A stretch of DNA of 7,281 nt. It comes from CG2-30-68-42 sp037440385 (lineage in GTDB: Bacteria; Pseudomonadota; Gammaproteobacteria; Burkholderiales; Rhodocyclaceae). The notes beneath the pieces are model-generated. The model did no database searches, was not told the DNA's origin, and saw only the letters and a list, made by a program, of their open reading frames with translations. How positions within the stretch are numbered: position 1 is the first letter of the stretch; every line of letters starts with the position of its first letter. The stretch spans positions 1 through 7,281 of the forward strand of contig JBBIUI010000104.1 of NCBI GenBank assembly GCA_037440385.1, read 5' to 3'. This document shows positions 1 through 5,419 of the stretch, piece after piece. Made by a program: the position numbers and the translations under genes.

Positions 1-2
1 CG

Positions 3-53
3 CCCGCCTCCCGCGGCGGCGCCTTCTTCCAGCAGGAATTTTCATCGTGGTGA
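3..53 (+). CDS. Possible C-terminal end of an upstream gene (partial)
   Basis: The frame beginning at base 3 stays open to a TGA at 51-53, 4 bases before the next start codon. Of the three frames in these first bases it has the strongest G/C bias at third codon positions, as the confirmed genes here do. It would encode a 16-residue tail ending in GAFFQQEFSSW. In similar beta-oxidation clusters the gene before a FadB-like protein is often an acyl-CoA dehydrogenase, but this tail is too short for me to recognise. A second open frame ends with TGA at 59-61, overlapping the next ATG, and cannot be excluded. Confidence 0.35.
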   Translation, partial: PASRGGAFFQQEFSSW

Positions 54-57
54 GCTC

Positions 58-1935
58 ATGAACCAGAAGAACTTCATCGTCCGCAAGGCCGCGGTGCTCG
101 GCGCAGGAGTCATGGGTGCGCAGATCGCCGCGCATTTTGCCAATGCCGGCGTACCGGTCGTGCTGTTCGATCTGCCCGCGAAGGACGGTGAGGCCAATGG
201 CATCGTCGTGCGGGCGATCGACGCTCTGCGCAAGCTCGAACCCGCGCCGCTCGCCGCGGGCGATCGGGCAGCCCTGATCGAGCCGGCCAACTATGGCCAG
301 CACCTGGAGCGGCTGGCCGGCTGCGACCTCGTCATCGAGGCGATCGCCGAGAAGATGGAATGGAAGCTCGACCTGTACGCGAAGGTCGCGCCGTTTATCG
401 CGCCGCATGCGATCTTCGCCAGCAATACCTCGGGGCTTTCGATCGACCGGCTCGCCGGCGCGCTGCCCGAGGCGCTTCGCGCGCGCTTCTGCGGCGTGCA
501 TTTCTTCAACCCGCCGCGCTACATGCAACTGGTGGAGCTGGTCGCGTGCGGCGCGACCGGGCCCCGGCTGCTCGACGATCTGGAAGGGTTCCTGACGACG
601 ACGCTGGGCAAGTCGGTGGTGCGCGCGCTGGACACGCCCAACTTCATCGCCAACCGCGTCGGCGTGTTCGCGATGCTGGCCGCGATGCATCACACCGAGC
701 GGCTCGCGCTCGGGTTCGACGTCGTCGATGCGCTGACCGGTCCCGCGATCGGCCGTCCGAAGAGCGCGACCTATCGCACCGCGGACGTCGTGGGCCTGGA
801 CACGATGGCGCATGTGATCCGCACGATGCACGACAGCCTGCCGGAGGATCCCTGGCACCGCTACTATCGCTCGCCGGCCTGGCTCACCGCACTGATCGAC
901 AAGGGTGCGCTCGGGCAGAAGACCCGGGCGGGCATCTACCGCAAGGAAGGCAGGCAGATCCAGGTCATCGATCTGGCCACGCGCGAGTACCGCGCCTCGG
1001 CGGGCGAGCTCGATCCGGAAGTCGCCGCGGTCGTGAGAATCCGGAATCCCGCCGAGAAGTTCGAGAAGCTGCGTGCGCATCCGAGCGTGCAGGCGCAGTT
1101 CCTGTGGGCGATCTTCCGCGACGTGTTCCACTATTGCGCCGTGCATCTGGGCGCGATCGCGGACAACGCGCGCGATGTCGACTTCGCGATGCGCTGGGGT
1201 TTCGGCTGGAGTCAGGGCCCGTTCGAGACCTGGCAGGCCGCGGGCTGGCAGGCGATCGCGCAGGCGGTGCGCGAGGACATCGATTCGGGGAAGGCGATGG
1301 CGCAGGTGCCGCTGCCCTCGTGGGTGTTCGACGGGCGCGCCGGCGTGCATGGCCCGCACGGCTCGTACTCGGCGAGCGCCGGCACGGACCGTCCGCGCTC
1401 GGCGCTCGCCGTCTACCGGCGCCAGCTCTTCCCCGAGCGCGTACTCGGCGAAACGCAGGACACCGGCATCACCGTGTTCGAGAACGACGCGGTGCGCATG
1501 TGGCATACCGGCGATGACATCGCCATCGTGTCGCTGCGCAGCAAGATGAACACGCTGGGCCCGGACGTCGTCGAGGGACTCCTCGAGGCCTGCGAGCGCG
1601 CGCAAGCCGATTACCGCGCGCTGGTGATCTGGCAGCCGCGGCCGCCGTTCTCGGTGGGCGCGAACCTCGCCGCGCTCGCCCCCGCGGTGCAGGCGAAGGA
1701 TTTCGCGGGGCTCGAAAAGGCGGTCGCGCGCTTCCAGCAGATGACCTCGCGGATCAAGTACGCGCAGGTTCCGGTCGTCGCCGCGGTCCACGGCATGGCG
1801 CTCGGCGGCGGTTGCGAGCTGGCGATGCACTGCGCCCGCGCGGTGGCGACGCTGGAATCGTATTTCGGCCTGGTCGAGGCCGGCGTGGGGCTGATCCCGG
1901 CGGGCGGCGGCTGCAAGGAATTCGGCTGTAAATAA
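58..1935 (+). CDS. 3-hydroxyacyl-CoA dehydrogenase / enoyl-CoA hydratase, N-terminal 625 residues (ends at premature stop)
   Basis: Family role: hydrates enoyl-CoA and oxidises L-3-hydroxyacyl-CoA to 3-ketoacyl-CoA with NAD+, in cytoplasmic beta-oxidation. The start fits the family, with the NAD-binding glycine motif GAGVMG at residues 15-20. The HAD NAD-binding domain spans roughly 8-190: SNTSG at 122-126, and catalytic His148 in GVHFFNPP with its usual Glu partner at about 160. The helical dehydrogenase C-domains follow (about 195-395), opening with NFIANRVG. The crotonase domain starts near 470. Its HGMALGGGCE motif is at 578-587, and Glu587 and Glu607 are the likely catalytic acids, so both sets of active-site residues lie before the stop. 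Missing are the last ~168 residues, which include the crotonase C-terminal helices needed for packing. The ribosome-binding site is weak (GGTGAG at 49-54, 3 bases from ATG). The gene sits 139 bases before a thiolase, as beta-oxidation pairs do. Activity of the truncated product is doubtful. Confidence 0.85.
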   Translation: MNQKNFIVRKAAVLGAGVMGAQIAAHFANAGVPVVLFDLPAKDGEANGIVVRAIDALRKLEPAPLAAGDRAALIEPANYGQHLERLAGCDLVIEAIAEKMEWKLDLYAKVAPFIAPHAIFASNTSGLSIDRLAGALPEALRARFCGVHFFNPPRYMQLVELVACGATGPRLLDDLEGFLTTTLGKSVVRALDTPNFIANRVGVFAMLAAMHHTERLALGFDVVDALTGPAIGRPKSATYRTADVVGLDTMAHVIRTMHDSLPEDPWHRYYRSPAWLTALIDKGALGQKTRAGIYRKEGRQIQVIDLATREYRASAGELDPEVAAVVRIRNPAEKFEKLRAHPSVQAQFLWAIFRDVFHYCAVHLGAIADNARDVDFAMRWGFGWSQGPFETWQAAGWQAIAQAVREDIDSGKAMAQVPLPSWVFDGRAGVHGPHGSYSASAGTDRPRSALAVYRRQLFPERVLGETQDTGITVFENDAVRMWHTGDDIAIVSLRSKMNTLGPDVVEGLLEACERAQADYRALVIWQPRPPFSVGANLAALAPAVQAKDFAGLEKAVARFQQMTSRIKYAQVPVVAAVHGMALGGGCELAMHCARAVATLESYFGLVEAGVGLIPAGGGCKEFGCK

Positions 1936-1968
1936 GGTGAAGGCGCGGCGCGCATCGCCGGCGGCGAC

Positions 1969-2439
1969 GTGTTCCTGTTCCTCCAGCCGCTGTTCCAGAC
2001 CATCGCGATGGCCACCGTCTCGAAGAGCGCGCTGCACGCGCGCGAGCTCGGCTTCCTGCGCGAGGCCGATCCGGTGGTGTTCCATCCGCAGGAGGCGCTG
2101 CATGTCGCGAAGCGCACCGCCCTCGCACTGGCCGAAGCCGGTTACCGTCCCAGGAACGCGCCGCGCGCCGTCAGGGTCGCCGGACGCAACGGCGTCGCCA
2201 CGCTCGAGATGATGCTCGTCAACATGCGCGAGGGCGGCATGATCTCGGCGCACGACTACCGCGTGGCGCGCGGGGTCGCCGTCGCGCTTTGCGGCGGCGA
2301 GGTCGAGACGAACGCACTGGTCTCGGAGGACTGGCTGCTGGCCGTGGAGCGGCACGAGTTCGTCGAACTGCTGAAGACCGGGGCGACGCAGGCCCGCATC
2401 GCGCACATGCTCGAGACCGGCAAACCGCTCAGGAACTGA
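1969..2439 (+). CDS. C-terminal part of the FadB-like protein, separated by the stop codon
   Basis: This 156-residue frame is the direct in-frame continuation of the gene that stops at 1935. It carries the C-terminal region of the FadB-like family: FLFLQPLFQTIAMATVSKSA, the helical segment ARELGFLREADPVVF, then MMLVNMREGG, ALCGGEVE and a final ARIAHMLETGKPLRN. No catalytic site lies here; in relatives this part supports the crotonase fold and oligomer packing. The GTG at 1969 is only the first possible start after the stop. I see no convincing ribosome-binding site for it, and ATG at 2008 is an alternative. As a separate protein it has no known function. It would matter only if made by reinitiation and able to assemble with the first part, or if the stop is a sequence error. 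Confidence 0.6.
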   Translation: MFLFLQPLFQTIAMATVSKSALHARELGFLREADPVVFHPQEALHVAKRTALALAEAGYRPRNAPRAVRVAGRNGVATLEMMLVNMREGGMISAHDYRVARGVAVALCGGEVETNALVSEDWLLAVERHEFVELLKTGATQARIAHMLETGKPLRN

Positions 2440-2569
2440 TGCGCATGGATGCGCGGGGCACGGATACGCGATCGCCGATGGACCGATGCCCCCCGCTCGT
2501 GCCCGCCTGGCGCGCTTCGCGCGTTGGGGCCGAACGAAGTCTCGACCGCGGCGATCGAACGAGTTTCAC

Positions 2570-2574
2570 GGAGG
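2570..2574 (+). promoter_or_regulatory. Ribosome-binding site that fixes the thiolase start
   Basis: GGAGG lies 4 bases before ATG 2579. The frame is open upstream to 2486, but that earlier ATG has no such site and would add 31 residues unlike any thiolase N-terminus. The site therefore supports the start at 2579. Confidence 0.8.
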
Positions 2575-2578
2575 CAAC

Positions 2579-3781
2579 ATGACCAAGCAGATCCAGGATG
2601 CCTATCTCGTCGCCGCCACCCGCACGCCGGTGGCCAGGATACGCGGCGCATTCCGCAACGTCCGCCCGGACGACATGCTGGCCCACGTGCTGCGCAGCGT
2701 GCTGGCGAAAGCTCCCGCGCTCGATCCGGCGCTCGTCGGCGATGTGATCGTCGGCTGCGCGATGCCCGAGGCCGAACAGGGCATGAACGTCGCGCGCATC
2801 GGCCTGCTGCTCGCCGGGCTGCCGAACGGCGTGCCGGGCATGACGATCAACCGTTTCTGTTCGTCGGGCGTGCAGGCGGTCGCACTGGCCGCCGACCGCA
2901 TCCGGCTCGGCGAGGCCGACGTGATGCTCGCCGCAGGCACAGAGAGCATGACCTGCATGCCGCAGATGATGGGCAACAAGGTGTCGCTGAACCCGGCGGT
3001 GTTCGAGCGCGAGGAGAACATCGGCATCGCCTATGGCATGGGGCTGACCGCCGAGAAGGTCGCCGCGCAGTGGAAGGTCTCGCGCGAGGATCAGGATGCG
3101 TTCGCGCTCGCCAGCCACAAGAAGGCGATCGCCGCGATCGCCGCCGGAGACTTCGAGCCGGAGATCTCCCCCTACACGGTGCGCACCCACCTGCCCGATC
3201 CCGCGAGCGGCGCCGTGAGGATCGTCGAGCGCATCGTCGATACCGACGAAGGCCCGCGGCCGGACACGACGATCGAGAAGCTCGCGGCGCTGCGCCCGGT
3301 GTTCGCGGCCAGGGGCACCGTCACCGCGGGCAACAGTTCGCAGATGTCCGACGGCGCAGGTGCGGTGCTGCTCGTGTCGGGCAGGATCGCGCAGCGCTAC
3401 GGCCTGACGCCGATCGCGCGCTTCTGCGGTTTCTCGGTCGCCGGTGTGCCGCCCGAGCTGATGGGCATCGGTCCGGTCGAGGCGATCCCGCGCGTGCTCG
3501 CGCAATCCGGCGTGAAGCTCGAGGATGTCGACTGGATCGAGCTGAACGAGGCCTTCGCCGCGCAGTCGCTGGCCGTGATCCGCACCGTGGGCCTCGACGA
3601 GCGCAAGGTCAATCCGCGCGGCGGTGCCATCGCGCTGGGCCATCCGCTGGGAGCGACCGGCGCGATCCGCACCGCGACCGTGCTGTCCGCGATCGAGCGC
3701 GGCCTCGCCAGGTACGCGATCGTGACGATGTGCATCGGCACCGGCATGGGTGCGGCCGCGTTGTTCGAACGCGTTTCGTAG
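2579..3781 (+). CDS. Acetyl-CoA C-acyltransferase (3-ketoacyl-CoA thiolase)
   Basis: Cleaves 3-ketoacyl-CoA with CoA to acetyl-CoA and a two-carbon-shorter acyl-CoA, the last step of beta-oxidation, in the cytoplasm. The 400-residue length is normal for the family. The N-terminal AYLVAATRTPVARIRGAF is typical. The nucleophile is Cys94 in NRFCSSG. NEAFA at 323-327, His355 in GHPLGATG and Cys385 in CIGTGMG complete the catalytic set. The start is chosen from the strong GGAGG site and the family N-terminus. It follows the interrupted FadB-like gene on the same strand, so the two were probably built as a degradative pair (fadB then fadA order). Sequence alone does not separate a long-chain degradative thiolase from an acetoacetyl-CoA thiolase. 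The FadB neighbour and the PEAEQGMN segment (63-70), which I associate with FadA-type enzymes, favour the degradative role. The gene looks intact. Confidence 0.95.
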   Translation: MTKQIQDAYLVAATRTPVARIRGAFRNVRPDDMLAHVLRSVLAKAPALDPALVGDVIVGCAMPEAEQGMNVARIGLLLAGLPNGVPGMTINRFCSSGVQAVALAADRIRLGEADVMLAAGTESMTCMPQMMGNKVSLNPAVFEREENIGIAYGMGLTAEKVAAQWKVSREDQDAFALASHKKAIAAIAAGDFEPEISPYTVRTHLPDPASGAVRIVERIVDTDEGPRPDTTIEKLAALRPVFAARGTVTAGNSSQMSDGAGAVLLVSGRIAQRYGLTPIARFCGFSVAGVPPELMGIGPVEAIPRVLAQSGVKLEDVDWIELNEAFAAQSLAVIRTVGLDERKVNPRGGAIALGHPLGATGAIRTATVLSAIERGLARYAIVTMCIGTGMGAAALFERVS

Positions 3782-3944
3782 CGGTCGGGCCCGGCGCGCG
3801 GTCGGCGCGAACGGGTGCGCCCGCCGGCGGTCCCACGTTGCCGCGGTCCGACCGTTTCCAAGATCGGCCGGTTCATGACGTTACCGCCGGCGCGTCTTCG
3901 CCGGCCTTCGCATCGAACTCGAATTCCGGCCGCTGCGGTCGGGG

Positions 3945-3949
3945 AAGGA
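3945..3949 (+). promoter_or_regulatory. Ribosome-binding site of the small Cys-rich gene
   Basis: AAGGA, within a purine-rich run at 3941-3949, lies 5 bases before ATG 3955. It is one of the best ribosome-binding sites in the window. It supports a start at 3955 rather than treating this stretch as the tail of a longer open frame that runs through from the thiolase region. Confidence 0.7.
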
Positions 3950-3954
3950 CCAGC

Positions 3955-4209
3955 ATGAAGATCTGTCCGATTGCCCTCGCGGTCGGCTGCGCCCGCTGTC
4001 CGCTCGTCACGGTTTGCCCGCTCAAGCGCGTCGCGGGGGATTACCGGCCGAAGGAGCCCGCCGCACCGGTCGCGCGGAAACCCGACCCCGTGCCCCCGCG
4101 CGCGGCGGCCGGAAAGACCGGCGCATCGGCCGTGTCGCCGGGTGCACCGCCGCACCCGAAGCAGTCCGGCCGCCGCAAGAAGCGCACGCGCCGGGCGCCG
4201 GTTCGCTAG
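3955..4209 (+). CDS. Small four-cysteine protein with Cys-Pro motifs and a basic Pro/Ala-rich tail, function unknown
   Basis: This encodes 84 residues and I do not recognise a named family. The N-terminal ~35 residues look structured: Cys4, Cys12, Cys15 and Cys21 (spacing C-x7-C-x2-C-x5-C), hydrophobic in between, then LKRVAGDYRPKE. Three cysteines are followed by proline (4-5, 15-16, 21-22). Four cysteines in 18 residues suit binding of a metal or iron-sulfur cluster, or of heme through Cys-Pro motifs. There is no CxxCH, so it is not a c-type cytochrome. The rest (about 36-84) is low-complexity, rich in Pro, Ala, Lys and Arg, ending in GRRKKRTRR, and probably disordered; such a basic tail could contact nucleic acid or acidic lipid. 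No signal peptide is evident. The strong ribosome-binding site and clean start argue that it is real. It lies 173 bases after the thiolase, in a gap with no clear promoter, and shares its stop codon bases with the convergent neighbour. Confidence 0.65.
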   Translation: MKICPIALAVGCARCPLVTVCPLKRVAGDYRPKEPAAPVARKPDPVPPRAAAGKTGASAVSPGAPPHPKQSGRRKKRTRRAPVR

Positions 4210-4946
4210 CGCAACCGTGCGGCGAGGTTGCCGAGCAGTTCGTGCAGCGCCACCGCGCTCGATCGCAACGCGGTCATGTCGGGAAGCTGCTCGACGAGGC
4301 TGAATGCGCCGCTGCCGGCGGGCACCCCGACCGGCGCCGGCACCGTCTCGATGCCGGCGTAGGCGAACTCGCGCCGCGCGCGGGCCATGTGGAAGGCGTG
4401 GGTCACCAGCACGACGCGGCCGACGCCCTCGCGCCGCAGGATCTGCGCGGCATAACGCGCATTCTCGTACGTGTCGCGCGACGCCGATTCGGTCCAGCGT
4501 ACGCGGACGCGGAAGTCGCGCTCCAGTGCTTCGCGCATCAGTTGCGCTTCGGGGGTGCCGCCGAAGACCGAGCCGCCCGATACGAGCAGCGGCAGCGGCA
4601 GCCGGCGCGCGAGCTGGGCCGCGTACTGCACGCGCTGCAGCGAGAAACCGTTGAGCGCCTCGCCTCCCGCCTCGGCGGCCTCGCGCTTTCCGCCGGCGAG
4701 CACGACGATCGCCTGCGCCGAGCGCGCCGCGGCCAGATCGACCGGCTGCCGGTAGCCGAGCAGCGCGTGCAGCGCATCGGCGGTGATCGGCGTCGAGAGC
4801 GCGAGCAGCGTGAGTGCCCCGGTCCAGGCGAGCGCCGCGGCGAGCCGGCGCGCGCGGTTGCGCAGCACCAGCCCGGCGAAGATCCACAGCAGCGGGCCGA
4901 GCGGGGGCAGGATCAGCGCAGAGACGATCTTCTTGACCAGGAACAC
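4206..4946 (-). CDS. YdcF/ElyC-type DUF218 membrane protein
   Basis: The 246-residue protein has two N-terminal membrane segments (about 8-28 and 36-52) followed by a DUF218 domain (about 77-240), probably facing the periplasm. Visible DUF218 signatures are AIVVLAGG (79-86), LLVSGGS (120-126), the ESASRDTYENA stretch (153-163), and THAFHMARAR (182-191), whose His and Arg are conserved in the family. Relatives such as E. coli ElyC and SanA act in cell-envelope integrity and peptidoglycan precursor supply; their biochemical reaction is not settled. I choose the GTG at 4946 because it gives the family-like start FLVKKIVSALILPP. The frame is open well upstream, but that extension is Arg/Pro-rich and unlike a membrane protein N-terminus, and no ATG lies close. 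The ribosome-binding site is weak (AAAGG about 12 bases upstream). The gene is convergent with the small Cys protein and divergent from the O-acetylhomoserine sulfhydrylase gene. Confidence 0.88.
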   Translation of the reverse strand: MFLVKKIVSALILPPLGPLLWIFAGLVLRNRARRLAAALAWTGALTLLALSTPITADALHALLGYRQPVDLAAARSAQAIVVLAGGKREAAEAGGEALNGFSLQRVQYAAQLARRLPLPLLVSGGSVFGGTPEAQLMREALERDFRVRVRWTESASRDTYENARYAAQILRREGVGRVVLVTHAFHMARARREFAYAGIETVPAPVGVPAGSGAFSLVEQLPDMTALRSSAVALHELLGNLAARLR

Positions 4947-5312
4947 GCGAGCGCGCGGCCTTTCGCGTAACGGTATGCCATGCACCTGGCGCAGCCGCCC
5001 GATCGGCGGGCCGCCCGGTTTCTCGGATACTAACCCACGAACCGCATCCGACGTTCGCCGCGCGCGAGGAACACCGGTGTTCTTCGAGCGCCGGGGTCTG
5101 CAAGGGCGAACGCGCCGATCCGTTGTAGGCCCGCGTGGCGGACGACGAACGCCGGGGCGTGGCGAGCGCATGCGGCCCGCGCGGCACGTACATGAGGTGT
5201 GAGCACCAGATGAGCGCACCCCACCCGGGCGCCGGCAGCTGTGCGCCGTCGAACGGTGCGAAATACCAGGCGCATCCGGGCGACCGACGGCGCCAGCGCC
5301 GCGCGCGGGCCG
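4947..5312. other. Non-coding stretch between divergent genes
   Basis: These ~366 bases separate the minus-strand DUF218 gene from the promoter of the metY-type gene. Frames are open on both strands only because of high GC; their translations are Arg/Ala/Pro-rich, lack recognisable motifs and have no convincing ribosome-binding sites. It holds one striking imperfect palindrome (5060-5091, listed separately) and a small inverted repeat, CGGCGC/GCGCCG, at 5288-5301. A promoter for the minus-strand gene should lie here, but I found no good -35/-10 pair; TAGTAT on the minus strand at 5027-5032 lacks a matching -35. Confidence 0.55.
5060..5091. repeat. Imperfect 32-bp palindrome with a perfect 14-bp core
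   Basis: The core GAACACCGGTGTTC (5069-5082) is perfectly self-complementary. The symmetry continues outward to 5060 and 5091: of 16 arm positions, 14 pair by Watson-Crick rules, one is G-T (5068/5083) and one is mismatched (5064/5087). It sits about 115 bases upstream of the DUF218 gene start and about 220 bases upstream of the sulfhydrylase promoter. It could be an operator for a dimeric regulator or a cruciform/hairpin site; there is no T-run, so a terminator is unlikely. Confidence 0.55.
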
Positions 5313-5341
5313 GCGACAGCATGCTGCGCCGCTGGCATAAT
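5313..5341 (+). promoter_or_regulatory. Predicted sigma70-type promoter of the O-acetylhomoserine sulfhydrylase gene
   Basis: GCGACA at 5313-5318 matches TTGACA at four of six positions. After an ideal 17-base spacer comes CATAAT at 5336-5341, matching TATAAT at five of six. Transcription would start near 5347-5349, giving an untranslated leader of about 72 bases. In such GC-rich DNA a pair this good is unlikely to be incidental. Confidence 0.6.
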
Positions 5342-5343
5342 CC

Positions 5344-5384
5344 CGCAAACCGCGTCGCAGATCCTGCGTGACGGCGGTTTCGCG
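5344..5384 (+). promoter_or_regulatory. Long bulged stem-loop at the 5' end of the sulfhydrylase leader
   Basis: The leader can fold into one stem. Pairs are 5344-5346 with 5382-5384, 5347-5353 with 5374-5380 (AAACCGC/GCGGTTT), 5354-5355 with 5371-5372, and 5356-5360 with 5364-5368 (CGCAG/CTGCG), closing on the 3-base loop ATC. Unpaired bases are only on the 3' side (5369-5370, 5373, 5381). This makes about 17 pairs, of which about 14 lie downstream of the predicted transcription start. No U-run follows, so it is not an intrinsic terminator. It could stabilise the 5' end of the mRNA or be regulatory. I do not recognise a known SAM or SAH riboswitch in it. Confidence 0.45.
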
Positions 5385-5419
5385 GACGACGACCGGAGGG
5401 CCTGCGCGCGACCTCGATC

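Larger units (their letters stand above)
58..2439 (+). pseudogene. FadB-like bifunctional beta-oxidation gene interrupted by an in-frame TAA
   Basis: Read through the TAA at 1933-1935, this is one continuous 793-codon frame, close to the usual length (about 790-800 residues) for betaproteobacterial FadB-like proteins. The sequence before the stop ends in the crotonase motif IPAGGGCKEF. After the stop the same frame continues with GGDVFLFLQ, then the LVNMREGG and ALCGGEVE motifs, and ends TGKPLRN, all typical of the C-terminal part of the family. From memory of the family, the number of residues between KEF and the Asp of GGDVF fits uninterrupted relatives, so nothing large has been lost. The disruption is therefore either a point nonsense mutation, a compensating pair of small indels around 1924-1960, or a sequencing error. 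The two halves are listed separately below. Confidence 0.72.

Noticed and set aside
1933..1935. Recoding of the TAA as an amino acid to give full-length FadB
   Set aside because: Known bacterial recoding at stop codons uses mainly TGA (selenocysteine) or TAG (pyrrolysine). Nothing here supports TAA recoding, and mutation or sequence error is simpler.
2441..2454. The small inverted repeat GCGCAT/ATGCGC just after the FadB-like stop
   Set aside because: With only 2 bases between the arms the hairpin would be short, and no T-run follows. Such repeats are common by chance in GC-rich DNA.
2486..2578. An N-terminal extension of the thiolase by 31 codons
   Set aside because: The added residues do not resemble a thiolase N-terminus, and ATG 2579 has a GGAGG site directly upstream.
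2429..3643. A 404-codon minus-strand open frame antisense to the thiolase
   Set aside because: His/Arg/Asp-rich shadow translation with no family features, opposite a thiolase with a complete active site.
3782..3857. A possible terminator after the thiolase: CGGTCGG (3782-3788) pairing with CCGACCG (3848-3854) followed by TTT
   Set aside because: The arms are 59 bases apart and only three T follow. Other short pairings in the stretch compete, so it is not convincing as an intrinsic terminator.
2449..3954. A plus-strand frame open from 2449 to the small Cys gene, as if that gene were a 586-residue protein
   Set aside because: The upstream part is an out-of-frame shadow of the thiolase. The ribosome-binding site at 3945-3949 marks the real start at 3955.
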